NCBI RefSeq assembly: GCF_028682455.1
Contig: NZ_JANHLD010000002.1
Location: 1,054,001 to 1,118,000 of the forward strand
Source: Pseudomonas putida
GTDB taxonomy: Bacteria > Pseudomonadota > Gammaproteobacteria > Pseudomonadales > Pseudomonadaceae
Direction: 5' to 3'
DNA length: 64,000 nucleotides
Shown in pieces: positions 1-9,633 of this stretch; the stretch's first letter is position 1, and each line of letters begins with the position of its first letter. A program made the translations under genes and the position numbers. Under the pieces are notes generated by a model, which was given only the letters and a program-made list of their open reading frames with translations, was not told the DNA's origin and made no database searches.

Positions 1-567
1 AAGCACCGCAGGCAGCTCGGCGCACAGGTCACGCAACAGGGTCTGCGCCGCCTGCTGACCGAACGGCACCAGCTTGACCCCGGCCATCACGGCCCCTTCA
101 AGCCAGGTGAAGCCAAGGCCCAGGGCCAGGTCGCGCAGCGGGATATCCCAGTGCGCGCCCAGCCAGGCCATGCCACCGAGCTGGCTCAGGGCCAGGCTCG
201 ACCGCCACGCTGGCGCCTGGCACAGCTGCCAGCCATCGAGCAGCCGGGCCAGGGCCATGCCACGCTGGCGCTCTTCCAGGCGCAGTTCGGCGGTTTCACG
301 GTTGGCCAGCAAGAACTGGCTCCAGCCTGCGAACGCCGGCGCATCGTCATCGCGGCACGCCTGGTAGAGGCGCGCCAGCACGGGCCAGTCGAGGCAGCCT
401 AGGGTGTCGTGCAACTGTTGCCGCTGCCACTGGCCAAAGCCGTCGGCGCCCTTTACCCAACCGGCCTCGACGGCCCACTCCAGTCCTTGCGAATAGGTAA
501 AGCCGCCCACCGGCAAGTTGGGGCTGGCCAGCTGCAGCAGGCGCAGCAGCTTCAAGTCGCTGTTCAT
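1..567 (-). CDS. ureF: urease accessory protein UreF (3' end cut by window)
   Basis: UreF is a cytoplasmic urease maturation factor. It acts with UreD and UreG to deliver nickel to the apo-urease and gates the GTPase cycle of UreG. The visible 189 residues begin MNSDLKLLRLLQLASPNLPV and continue with GGFTYSQGLEW, the typical UreF N-terminus, followed by an all-helical sequence. The C-terminal part lies beyond the left window edge, so the gene is partial here. Its ATG (567-565) shares one base with the TGA of ureJ, so the two are translationally coupled. ureG is expected next, outside the window. Identification is firm from sequence and operon position. Confidence 0.95.
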   Translation of the reverse strand, partial: MNSDLKLLRLLQLASPNLPVGGFTYSQGLEWAVEAGWVKGADGFGQWQRQQLHDTLGCLDWPVLARLYQACRDDDAPAFAGWSQFLLANRETAELRLEERQRGMALARLLDGWQLCQAPAWRSSLALSQLGGMAWLGAHWDIPLRDLALGLGFTWLEGAVMAGVKLVPFGQQAAQTLLRDLCAELPAVL

Positions 568-1112
568 CAGCCGGCCAGTACCAATGCGGCCCCGGCCAGC
601 AAACCACCGCCGCAGGCTTTTTGCAGGCCGGTGTGGCGACGCAGCAGGCAACCGCCGGCAAAACCTGCCAGCAACAGCAGGCCGCTGACGCTGACAAAGC
701 CTGCGCTGAACATCCAGAACGCACCGGGGCTGGCCTCAACGCCGTGGGCCCAGCCATGGAACAGGGCGAACACCGGCATGGCCAGGGCCAGCAGCACTTG
801 GCGACGCGGCAGCAACAAGGCGCCCGCGGCGACCAGCAACGAGCCGATGATCATCTGCTCCATGCCGATCACCCCGCCAAACACATGGCCCAGCAAGGCA
901 CCGCCGAACATCGCCGCGAGGGTCAGCAACGGCAGCGCCAGGGTCCGGCCGGTCAAGGCGGCGAGCACGCCGGTGCCCAACAGCATCAGCAGATGGTCAA
1001 GGCCTGTGAGCGGGTGCAGCAAGCCGTCCTGCAACGGGTTGGCATCGTGCCCCGGATGGGCAAGCACAGGGACCGCGAACAGCAGCAGGGCAAGGGCCAG
1101 GAAGGTTTTCAT
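567..1112 (-). CDS. ureJ: HupE/UreJ family nickel permease-like protein
   Basis: This 181-residue hydrophobic protein sits inside the urease operon. It starts with a signal-like segment MKTFLALALLLFAVPVLA followed by HPGHDANPLQDG and HPLTGLDHLL. The His/Asp-rich HPLxGxDH motif is characteristic of the HupE/UreJ family of membrane proteins, thought to carry nickel or cobalt. About six hydrophobic membrane segments follow, some glycine and alanine rich. The position between ureE and ureF is the usual one in Pseudomonas urease operons, and nickel supply to urease is the likely role. Transport itself is inferred from family and context. The stop overlaps the ureF start by one base. Confidence 0.88.
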   Translation of the reverse strand: MKTFLALALLLFAVPVLAHPGHDANPLQDGLLHPLTGLDHLLMLLGTGVLAALTGRTLALPLLTLAAMFGGALLGHVFGGVIGMEQMIIGSLLVAAGALLLPRRQVLLALAMPVFALFHGWAHGVEASPGAFWMFSAGFVSVSGLLLLAGFAGGCLLRRHTGLQKACGGGLLAGAALVLAG

Positions 1113-1133
1113 CGGGGTATCTCCGTATAAGAA

Positions 1134-1613
1134 TCAGTGTTGCGCGATGCGCACGAAGGGATGGTCGTTGTGGGCATGGCTGTGCGGCGCGCTCTGGTAC
1201 GCGCCAGCCTCGGGCTCGAACGGTGCCTGCTCCACCGTGACCTGCAGGCCCAGGCCGCGGACCATCTCGTCCAGAACATGGTCATGCTGGTAACGCACAA
1301 AATCGGCTTCGATCTGCAGCGGCACATGGCGGTTGCCCAGGTGGTAGCTGGCTCGCGCCAGCAGCAAGGGGTCGGCGCAGCGCACGGTCGATACCTGCTC
1401 GGCTGCCGCCAGCACCCGCACGACCTCGCCGCCCTGCTCTGTCGCCAGCAGTTCGCCGCCACGCAGCAACTGGCCACGCTCCAGGAACAGCCCGGCCTCA
1501 CGACCGTCGTCCAACGTGACACGCACACGGCTCTTGATGCGGGTATCCACACTCAAGGTGACGGTGCCACTGACGTGCTCGGCGTCCGCTACCCGACGGG
1601 TCAAAAGAATCAT
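1134..1613 (-). CDS. ureE: urease accessory protein UreE (nickel metallochaperone)
   Basis: UreE binds nickel and hands it to the UreG/UreF/UreD complex during urease activation in the cytoplasm. The 159-residue protein has the UreE N-terminal peptide-binding domain (MILLTRRVADAEHVSGTVTL, then RVTLDDGREAGLFLERG). The central metal-binding domain contains GNRHVPLQIEADFVRYQHDHVLDEM split across its middle, and the tail is His-rich (APHSHAHNDHPFVRIAQH), a common but variable nickel-binding extension. It lies 10 bases downstream of ureC and 21 bases upstream of ureJ, in the same transcription unit. Length and motifs match the family well. Confidence 0.96.
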   Translation of the reverse strand: MILLTRRVADAEHVSGTVTLSVDTRIKSRVRVTLDDGREAGLFLERGQLLRGGELLATEQGGEVVRVLAAAEQVSTVRCADPLLLARASYHLGNRHVPLQIEADFVRYQHDHVLDEMVRGLGLQVTVEQAPFEPEAGAYQSAPHSHAHNDHPFVRIAQH

Positions 1614-1623
1614 GTTCGCTCCT

Positions 1624-3323
<1,700 letters not shown>

Positions 3324-3327
<4 letters not shown>

Positions 3328-3641
3328 CCGTGCACCTCCAGCTTGCCCATGACCTTGCCCTGAAAGCCGTACACCTCGCGCTTGCCAGCGTAGGGCACCA
3401 GGGTCACGGTGCGCGCCTGGCCCGGCTCGAAACGCACCGCGGTGCCGGCGGCGATGTCCAGGCGACAGCCCAGGGTGGCCTCGCGGTCGAACACCAGGCA
3501 GTCGTTGACCTCATGGAAGTGGTAGTGCGAACCGACCTGCACCGGCCGGTCGCCGTGATTGGCCACGGTGACGCTGACCCGCGTGTAGCCCACATTGAGC
3601 TCGATGTCGCCGTCGGCGACCTGTACTTCTCCGGGAATCAT
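3324..3641 (-). CDS. ureB: urease subunit beta
   Basis: This is the small beta subunit of urease, 105 residues, starting [18 protein letters not shown], the near-universal UreB opening. It also has the conserved stretches [17 protein letters not shown] and [19 protein letters not shown]. It is structural: it packs with UreA and UreC in the (ABC)3 trimer and is also contacted by the UreD/UreF activation complex. It starts 9 bases after the ureA stop and overlaps the start of ureC by four bases (ATGA), so the three structural genes are tightly coupled. Confidence 0.98.
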
Positions 3642-3650
3642 CCTGCGCTC

Positions 3651-3953
3651 CTAGACAATCGGGTCATGCACGGTCACAAGCTTGGTGCCGTCGGGAAAGG
3701 TCGCCTCTACCTGGACGTCGGGAATCATCTCGCTCACCCCTTCCATCACCTGGTCGCGACTCAGTACTTCGCGGCCCAGGTTCATCAGCTCGGCGACGGT
3801 ACGCCCGTCACGGGCACCCTCCATCACCGTGGCGCTGATCAGCGCCACCGCTTCCGGATAGTTGAGTTTCAGGCCGCGGGCCAACCGGCGCTCGGCGAGC
3901 AAGGCGGCGGTGAACAACAACAGTTTGTCTTTCTCTCTCGGGGTCAGCTCCAT
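3651..3953 (-). CDS. ureA: urease subunit gamma
   Basis: This is the 100-residue gamma subunit of urease. It shows the family opening [20 protein letters not shown] and the signature [21 protein letters not shown] split around residues 30-50, then [20 protein letters not shown] near the C-terminus (seen here as [10 protein letters not shown]). It is structural and forms the trimer core with UreB and UreC. It follows ureD by 9 bases and precedes ureB by 9 bases in one operon. Full length and with no anomaly. Confidence 0.98.
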   Translation of the reverse strand: MELTPREKDKLLLFTAALLAERRLARGLKLNYPEAVALISATVMEGARDGRTVAELMNLGREVLSRDQVMEGVSEMIPDVQVEATFPDGTKLVTVHDPIV

Positions 3954-3962
3954 GGCGTTCTC

Positions 3963-4796
3963 TCAAGTGGCCCAGATGCGCGGCGGGCATGGCGCCAGGC
4001 CGACCACCTGGGGTCGCAGGGCATGCCAGATCCGCTGCAGGGTGAGTTGCAGGCGTTGGTTGTCGTGGTCCAGCAGGCGCACCACCAGCAGTTGGCCGAG
4101 CAAGGTCGCCCCGGCCGGCATGGCCAGGTCGTGGATCAGCGTACGGGTGTGCTCGAGCAAGGCCTCGCTGGCCGGGTAGGCGCAGAAGGTGGCCTGTAGC
4201 GGGTAGCCGCCGAGCTTCTGCAGCTGGCCGCCTTCGATGCGCAGGCGTTCGTGCAGGCCGGGGTCGTCGGGCAGGTCGATTTGCAGGCGGCTGTCCAGGG
4301 CCCCGTGACTGAAAGGTTCGCTCATCACCGGGCGGCCCAGGCACAGGGTTTCCCAGGCCAGCAGGCGCGCGCCGGGCTCCAGGCTGAAGCGGTTTTCAAG
4401 GCGCACGCGGGCGCCGGGAAAGCAGATGCTGCCCTGGGGCAGCCACTCCAGCACGCTGTCGGCGGCGAGGTGAAAGTGCTGGTTGAGGGTCGAGGTCTGG
4501 CCGTTGCTGCGGTAGAACTTGGTGGCCCCGGGCATGGTCAGCAGCGCATGGCTGCCGGCGGCGAGGTGCACATCGAGCACCAATTTGTCGCCACCGACCA
4601 CCCCGCCGGGCGGGTGCAGCACATAAACGTGGCACGGAGCGCCCTCGGGGTAGAACGGACGCTGCACCAAAAGAGGACCAAAATGTCGCCGCGCACCAAT
4701 ACAGGTCTTCTGCCCCCTGCGCACGAAGTGCAGCATCAGCTCGGCGCTCCAGCCGGGGCTGTGGGCAGTGAGGTCCAGTGGTTGGGCAAGCGTCAT
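3963..4796 (-). CDS. ureD: urease accessory protein UreD (UreH)
   Basis: UreD is the scaffold that binds apo-urease and recruits UreF and UreG for nickel insertion. Family blocks are visible: RRGQKTCIGARRHFGPLLVQ, PFYPEGAPCHVYVLHPPGG, VVGGDKL, LLTMPGATKFYRS and LEWLPQGSICFPGA. I chose the ATG at 4796, giving 277 residues starting MTLAQPLDLTAHSPGWSA, because this is the usual length and an AGGGA ribosome-binding site lies 8 bases upstream. A longer in-frame start at 4913 would add 39 residues with no family resemblance. It is the first gene of the urease operon, and the candidate promoter at 4914-4929 lies about 120 bases upstream. Confidence 0.93.
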   Translation of the reverse strand: MTLAQPLDLTAHSPGWSAELMLHFVRRGQKTCIGARRHFGPLLVQRPFYPEGAPCHVYVLHPPGGVVGGDKLVLDVHLAAGSHALLTMPGATKFYRSNGQTSTLNQHFHLAADSVLEWLPQGSICFPGARVRLENRFSLEPGARLLAWETLCLGRPVMSEPFSHGALDSRLQIDLPDDPGLHERLRIEGGQLQKLGGYPLQATFCAYPASEALLEHTRTLIHDLAMPAGATLLGQLLVVRLLDHDNQRLQLTLQRIWHALRPQVVGLAPCPPRIWAT

Positions 4797-4913
4797 GCAT
4801 CTGATCCCTGTAAATACGGAGTCCGACCGGCTTGATGGATCGCTCATACCTCGGTTCTTGCGGTGCAGCGGTCGAGGTTTGACCAATCGATCAGCAATCG
4901 ATACAGGGGACAA

Positions 4914-4929
4914 AGCACATAGCGGGCCA
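4914..4929 (-). promoter_or_regulatory. candidate sigma-54 (-24/-12) promoter of the urease operon
   Basis: Read on the minus strand, this site is TGGCCCGCTATGTGCT. The sigma-54 consensus is TGGCACGnnnnTTGCW. Ten of twelve specified positions match, including the invariant GG and GC at the right spacing. The implied start lies near 4903, giving a leader of roughly 105 bases before ureD. Urease is nitrogen controlled through NtrC in Pseudomonas, which fits. I do not see a convincing NtrC dyad upstream. Just downstream there are two direct CAATCGAT copies (4884-4891 and 4895-4902, period 11). Confidence 0.42.
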
Positions 4930-4976
4930 GATGTGCAGGAGCAGGTTTGAGGTGATCATCCAGACACGCCGAACCT

Positions 4977-5079
4977 GTGGGAGCGGGCTTGCCCGCGATC
5001 GGCCGCAGCGGCCGTTGGCCAGGCAACGCCTAAAGTGCAGGCTGTACTGGCCTCTCGCCGGGCAAGCCCGCTCCCAACA
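4977..5079. repeat. REP pair (inverted Pseudomonas REP elements)
   Basis: Two copies of the Pseudomonas REP sequence face each other: TGGGAGCGGGCTTGCCCG at about 4977-4994 and its complement CGGGCAAGCCCGCTCCCA at about 5059-5076. Between them are about 60 bases containing GGCCGCAGCGGCC. The pair lies between the urease operon start and the end of phnX. Such elements are non-coding and may be substrates of REP-associated transposases or affect transcript 3' ends. Confidence 0.85.
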
Positions 5080-5082
5080 GCC

Positions 5083-5910
5083 CTACTGCGCCTGCGGCAT
5101 CTCTCCCCGCGCCAACCGCGCGTTGATGTCTTCGATCACCGCCGGCAGCTCGGCGATGGTGTCGATCAGGTAATGAGGGCGCGAACCTTCGAACATCCGA
5201 CCGATCCGCGCACGCTCCTGCTCAAGGAGCTCCAGCGGCAAGGCTTTGTAGCCTGCATAAGACAACCCCAGGGCATTGCCCGAGCAGGTCAGTGCCACGG
5301 TCCACATGCCCGCACGGCGCCCCTCCAGGATGCCCGGCCAGGTATCGTCGACCTTCACGCACGCCGCCACATCGTCGATGCCCAGGGCGATAACGTTGGC
5401 CAGGGCCTGGGCCGGCCACGGGCGGCCATTGGGGGTTTGGTCGGTGGCCACCACATGGTCGGCGACGTAGCCATTGCGCTCGGCCAGTTCGACGACTTTA
5501 TCCATCACCACCTTCGGATAACCCGAGCACGAACCGATCTTCAGGCCTTGCTCGCGCAGTTGCGCAATGGCCTGCAAGGCCCCCGGGATCAACGCCGAAT
5601 GTTCGGCGATTTTCTCGATTTGCAGCGGCATGAAACGGTTGTAGATGGCGGTGACGTCGTCGTCGCTGGGGTTGCGACCGAACACCAGGCGATAGCGCTC
5701 GGCAATTTGCGGCAGGTCGCACAAGGTACGGATGTGGTCCCACTTGCCCATGCCCATCGGGCCTCGGGCTTCCTCCAGCGACACGGCAACACCAAACTCG
5801 GCAAAGGCTTCGACGAAGATCTGGGTGGGCGCAAACGAGCCGAAGTCGACGACGGTACCCGCCCAGTCCAGGACGACCGCTTGCAGGCGTTCAGGGTTTT
5901 GATAGTGCAT
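5083..5910 (-). CDS. phnX: phosphonoacetaldehyde hydrolase (phosphonatase)
   Basis: PhnX cleaves the C-P bond of phosphonoacetaldehyde to acetaldehyde and phosphate. This 275-residue HAD-superfamily protein has the nucleophile motif [10 protein letters not shown] (D15), the Schiff-base lysine K56 in [13 protein letters not shown], the cap domain, [14 protein letters not shown], and the acidic motif [20 protein letters not shown]. All the residues expected for catalysis are present. It is the last gene of the minus-strand phosphonate operon, 81 bases after a LysR gene. The usual partner, 2-aminoethylphosphonate transaminase PhnW, is not in this cluster, so its phosphonoacetaldehyde must come from another enzyme, either elsewhere in the genome or the dehydrogenase at 8319-9410. 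Confidence 0.96.
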   Translation of the reverse strand: MHYQNPERLQAVVLDWAGTVVDFGSFAPTQIFVEAFAEFGVAVSLEEARGPMGMGKWDHIRTLCDLPQIAERYRLVFGRNPSDDDVTAIYNRFMPLQIEKIAEHSALIPGALQAIAQLREQGLKIGSCSGYPKVVMDKVVELAERNGYVADHVVATDQTPNGRPWPAQALANVIALGIDDVAACVKVDDTWPGILEGRRAGMWTVALTCSGNALGLSYAGYKALPLELLEQERARIGRMFEGSRPHYLIDTIAELPAVIEDINARLARGEMPQAQ

Positions 5911-5991
5911 GGTGATTCTCCGGTTTTTCAGGGATGAGAGCGGCCGCGCCTTGCAGCCAAGGCGTTGTCGATGGGCCAGGGTTGAACGGGC

Positions 5992-6864
5992 CTAGCTGCC
6001 GGGGGGTGCGCAGTCGTCGAACAGCTCGGCAATGATCGGACGGTTGCGCCGTGTCGCCAGGCAACACAGGTAGTAGCTGATATGAAACGGTGCTTCGATA
6101 AACGACACCGCCTTGGTGCCAGGACGGTCGGCGTACTCCACGGCGGCGACAAAGCCGATGCCGATGCCCTGCACCACCGCATGCACAATGGCCTCGCGGC
6201 TGTTGAGTTCCATGGCGCAGTCCAGGGTCACGCCATACCGCTGGCAACCTTCCTCCACCAGTTGCCGAGTACGTGAGGCGGCTTCACGCAATACCAGGCG
6301 CTGGCCACTGATCTCGTGCACGCTGACCTGCTCCTGGTGGGCCCAGGGGTGGTCGTCGCGCACCACCGCGAGGATCGGCACCGTGCGATACAGGTGGGTA
6401 CTCAAGCGCTGGTCGAAGCTCGACAGCGCCAGGATCGCCACGTCGATATCAAAGGCGTAGAGCCGCTCCAGGGTCTGCGCCTCGGTGGTGAACGAGGTGT
6501 TCAGGTCGATGTCCGGGTACTGCTGCATCAGGCTGTAGGTCAGGCTCATGGCAATCGGTGGCGACACCGCACCAATGCGCAGCATGCCCTGCTTGCGCTG
6601 GCTGAAGCGCTGCAGCAGTTGCACCGCTTCATCCTCCTGGCCGAACAGCCCCTGGGTGATGTCAAACAGCTTGTGCCCCGCCGCGCTCAGTTCGATGTAG
6701 CGACCGCGGCGGTGGAACAGCTCGACGGAAAATTTTTTCTCCAGGGTGCTCACCTGCTCGCTGACCGTAGGCTGGCCGACACTCAGGTACTCGGCGGCCA
6801 GGGTGAAACTGCCGGTCTTGGCCACCGCGTGAAATGAACGCAACCATTTGTGGTACTGGTACAT
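5992..6864 (-). CDS. LysR-type regulator, phosphonate-catabolism associated
   Basis: This 290-residue LysR-family transcription factor has an N-terminal winged HTH (FHAVAKTGSFTLAAEYLSVG, then QPTVSEQVSTLEKKFSVELF) followed by HRRGRYIELSAAGHKLFDIT and a periplasmic-binding-like effector domain from about residue 90. The shape and the HRRGR-IELT-type linker match LysR proteins found in aminoethylphosphonate gene sets (the TIGR03339-type group). It lies inside the operon, 41 bases after the MFS gene and 81 bases before phnX, so it probably controls it. The Shine-Dalgarno is weak (AGGA about 14 bases upstream). The effector is unknown; a phosphonate or its aldehyde is a reasonable guess. A paralogue is divergent at 12235-13107. 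Confidence 0.88.
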   Translation of the reverse strand: MYQYHKWLRSFHAVAKTGSFTLAAEYLSVGQPTVSEQVSTLEKKFSVELFHRRGRYIELSAAGHKLFDITQGLFGQEDEAVQLLQRFSQRKQGMLRIGAVSPPIAMSLTYSLMQQYPDIDLNTSFTTEAQTLERLYAFDIDVAILALSSFDQRLSTHLYRTVPILAVVRDDHPWAHQEQVSVHEISGQRLVLREAASRTRQLVEEGCQRYGVTLDCAMELNSREAIVHAVVQGIGIGFVAAVEYADRPGTKAVSFIEAPFHISYYLCCLATRRNRPIIAELFDDCAPPGS

Positions 6865-6905
6865 GAGCAGCTTCTGCTTCCTGGAGTCGGTTCTAGGTTA
6901 GATGA

Positions 6906-8201
6906 TCAACGTCGCACGAACAGCGCCACTACCGCACTGCACAGGCAGCTGGCGGTGACGACGATGAAGATCAGCGAGGTATTGCCTGTGGTGTCGAGCA
7001 TCCGGCCAATCAGTGGCTCGGCCAGGCCGGCGAACAGGTAGGACGAGAAGTTCATCACCCCGGTGGCGGTCCCGGCACGCTTGGCACCGACCAGGTCCGG
7101 GCACAGCGCCCAGAAGCTCGAGGCCGGGCCGTAGACGAAGAAGCCGCACAGGAACAAGGCCACCAGGCCGACGGTGCTATGGGCTGGCAGGCTCCACATC
7201 CACAGGCTGGTCAGGGCACCGAGGAACATGTAGAGCATGATCGCCAGGTAGCGCTTGGAGCCGAACAGTTTGTCCGAGACCCAGCCGTTACTCAGGGCAC
7301 CCACCGCCATGCCCACCGGCAAGGCCACGGTGATCCACTTGGGATCGATGAAGCTCTGGCCCGACTTCCAGTCGGCGCCCAGAAAGTGCACCGGTACCCA
7401 GACGATCAGGCCGTAGCGCGCCGCGTTCTGAAAACCCAGGGACACCGCGGCAATCAGCAGGCGCACATTCTTGAGCACCGCCTTGTAGCGCTGGGCCGAG
7501 CTCTCTTCGCTTTCGTGTCCGACCTCATGGCCCTTGTCTTCGGCGTTGGCCACACCGGTGTCGTCCAGGGGCTTGAAGCCCATGTCCTGTGGCCGCTCGC
7601 GGGCCACCAGGTAAAACACGATGCCACCGGCGAGCATCAGCAGCACCGGCAGGCGGAAGATCCAGCGCCACTCCAGGTGCAGCACCTCCAGCACCACCAC
7701 GGAGGTGACGTACGACAGCACCGAGGCGCACCCGGCAGCGAACACATAAAAGCCATACACCCGGCCACGCTCGCCGGCGCTCCACCAGTTCGACAGCAAG
7801 CGACTGCCTGGCGCCCAGCCCAGGGCCTGGAAGTAACCGTTCACGCCCCAGGGCAGGATCAGGCTCATGAACCCGCCGGCAAAGCTGGTCACCCAGTTCG
7901 CCGCACACGAGAGCACCGCGCCCAGGCTCATGATCCGCCGCCCGCCGAACTTGTCCGCCAGGTTGCCGTTGATGGCCTGGCCGATGGCATAGGCCCAGAG
8001 CATGGCAGTGGACGCCCAGCCGAGGGTTTCCTTGCTCAGGCCGAATTCGGCCTGGATGCCCGGAATGGCAAACCCGAAGGTTTGCCTGCCGGTGTAGAAA
8101 AACAGATAGCAGAACATCGCCGCCAGCAACATGCGCCATTGCGCGGTGCGAAACGGTGATGCAGGGACAGCCAGACCGGACAGACTTTCGGCACGATTCA
8201 T
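6906..8201 (-). CDS. MFS transporter, organophosphate:phosphate antiporter-like (GlpT/UhpT/PgtP group)
   Basis: This 431-residue major facilitator protein has about 12 hydrophobic segments and a central cytoplasmic loop (about residues 205-235). The first loop shows YTGRQTFGFAIPGIQ, then AYAIGQAINGNLADKFGGRR and PGSRLLSNWWSAGERGRVYG, the pattern of the organophosphate:phosphate antiporter family (GlpT, UhpT, phosphoglycerate transporters). It lies between the dehydrogenase and LysR genes of the phosphonate operon. Import of a phosphonate, or exchange of the phosphate released by PhnX, is the likely role. The exact substrate cannot be read from sequence. It gives the locus a second transport route beside the PhnCDE ABC system. 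Confidence 0.85.
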   Translation of the reverse strand: MNRAESLSGLAVPASPFRTAQWRMLLAAMFCYLFFYTGRQTFGFAIPGIQAEFGLSKETLGWASTAMLWAYAIGQAINGNLADKFGGRRIMSLGAVLSCAANWVTSFAGGFMSLILPWGVNGYFQALGWAPGSRLLSNWWSAGERGRVYGFYVFAAGCASVLSYVTSVVVLEVLHLEWRWIFRLPVLLMLAGGIVFYLVARERPQDMGFKPLDDTGVANAEDKGHEVGHESEESSAQRYKAVLKNVRLLIAAVSLGFQNAARYGLIVWVPVHFLGADWKSGQSFIDPKWITVALPVGMAVGALSNGWVSDKLFGSKRYLAIMLYMFLGALTSLWMWSLPAHSTVGLVALFLCGFFVYGPASSFWALCPDLVGAKRAGTATGVMNFSSYLFAGLAEPLIGRMLDTTGNTSLIFIVVTASCLCSAVVALFVRR

Positions 8202-8318
8202 GATGATTTCCTTTCTTGTTCGCTAGCGCGAGCCACGGCCCGCGTCACGGCACTCTTGGTTGGTGCAACAGGAAACAGAGCGACCCTACAGGGTGCCCAC
8301 AACGTTGGGAAGCGACCT

Positions 8319-9410
8319 TCAGGCGGCGTCGGCGCCGATGAAGTTCTTGCCCCGGGCGCCCTGCAGGGCATGGGCGATCATCGCCTTGGCCTCATCGGCA
8401 TCGACGCCATAGTCGGCGAAGTCGGTCTTGACCCCGAGGCTGTGCAGGAAGGTTCGCAAGCGCGAGCGCGCCTGCTCCAGGTCCGGGCCGAACACCCGCT
8501 GCAAGGTACGGTCGCGGCCGCCGTCGCGGCCCCAGGCAAGGCCCAGTACCAGCGGCAGGGAGAAGGAGCAGGCAATGCCGTGGGGCACGCCGTGGCGCAG
8601 GGTCATTTCATAGGAAATGGAGTGTGCCAGGGCCGTCTTGGTGTTGGAGAACGCCATGCCGGCCTTGAGCGCGGCCAGCGCCATGCGCGCGCGCAGCTCA
8701 CGGTTGCCCAGGTCGCGCTGCAGTTGCGGCAGGCAGTCGAGGATGTCTTCGATGGCCGACACCGCGAAGGTATCGGAGAGCGGATTGGCGTTGACGTTCC
8801 AGATTGCCTCGAGGGCATGGGACAGTGCGTCCAGGCCGGTGGACACCGTCACCCCGGCCGGTACGGTGAGCATCAGGTCGGGATCGACGATGGCCGCCTT
8901 CGGCCAGGTGCAATCCAGGTGCAGGGAGTACTTCTTCTGGGCGGCGCTGTCCCAGATGGTCGCCCACGGGGTGACCTCGCTGCCGGTCCCGGCGGTGGTG
9001 GGGGCAGCGATCAGGGCCTTGCTGCGAGCGGGCGTGAACGGTTGACCGAGGGCCAGCAGTTGCAGCAGCTCATCGAACTGCCCCGATTCGGTACCGACGA
9101 TCAGCGCCTTGGCGGTATCGATGGCGCTGCCGCCGCCCAGGGCGATGACGGTATGGCAATCGCCGGCCTCGGCCCAGAATCGCTCGTAGGTGGTGCGCAG
9201 TTGCGCCACGTCCGGGTTGGGTTGTACATCTTCGATCACGTAGCACAGGCGCTCGCCCAGCAGGGTCTGGACCTGGTCGACCAGGCCCAGGGCGCGAGCC
9301 TCGGGAAAGGTCACCAGGGCGACCTGTTGACCCGCAGTCAGGTCGCTGATGCGGCTGAGGCTGCCGCTGCCGAAGCATGTGGCCACCGGGTTATGGAAAT
9401 AGGCAGGCAT
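8319..9410 (-). CDS. iron-containing alcohol dehydrogenase, phosphonate-metabolism type
   Basis: This is a group III metal-dependent alcohol dehydrogenase of 363 residues. It has the nucleotide-binding motif GGGSAID (92-98), TTAGTGSEVTPWA, and metal ligands D194 and H198 (TGLDALSHALEAIW), H263 (ALAHSISYE) and H277 (RHGVPHGIACS). The whole protein resembles the family annotated as phosphonate-associated iron ADH, related to PhpC-type phosphonoacetaldehyde reductases. I chose the ATG at 9410 because GGGAA lies 6 bases upstream and the protein then starts at the fold (MPAYFHNPVATCFGSG). It would interconvert 2-hydroxyethylphosphonate and phosphonoacetaldehyde, feeding PhnX; the direction is an inference. 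It follows phnE by 223 bases and may have its own promoter there. Confidence 0.88.
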   Translation of the reverse strand: MPAYFHNPVATCFGSGSLSRISDLTAGQQVALVTFPEARALGLVDQVQTLLGERLCYVIEDVQPNPDVAQLRTTYERFWAEAGDCHTVIALGGGSAIDTAKALIVGTESGQFDELLQLLALGQPFTPARSKALIAAPTTAGTGSEVTPWATIWDSAAQKKYSLHLDCTWPKAAIVDPDLMLTVPAGVTVSTGLDALSHALEAIWNVNANPLSDTFAVSAIEDILDCLPQLQRDLGNRELRARMALAALKAGMAFSNTKTALAHSISYEMTLRHGVPHGIACSFSLPLVLGLAWGRDGGRDRTLQRVFGPDLEQARSRLRTFLHSLGVKTDFADYGVDADEAKAMIAHALQGARGKNFIGADAA

Positions 9411-9633
9411 GGCGGTTCCCTTTGTTGTTGTTTTGGCTGGGGACATAGTCATGGCCGCTGCGCTTTGGCTCAAATCGATTGATTCAAGGCTTGCATTGGC
9501 TGAACCGATAACAGAAATGGCAGTAACCCGTTGCACAACGTCGACTCCAGTCAAAACGGTACATCGCGGGCGAAGCCGGGCCGTGTCGCGCCCTGGCTCG
9601 CCAGACGAGATAGATAGAAAAGCGAGGGGTGAA
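9411..9633. other. 223-base gap between phnE and the dehydrogenase gene
   Basis: I see no coding sequence here. The gap is unusually long for this otherwise compact operon. On the minus strand there is a TTGACT hexamer (complement around 9551-9556) and a GTTGCACAAC near-palindrome around 9530, but no convincing -10 at the right distance. A second internal promoter for the dehydrogenase-MFS-lysR-phnX part is possible but not shown. Confidence 0.35.
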
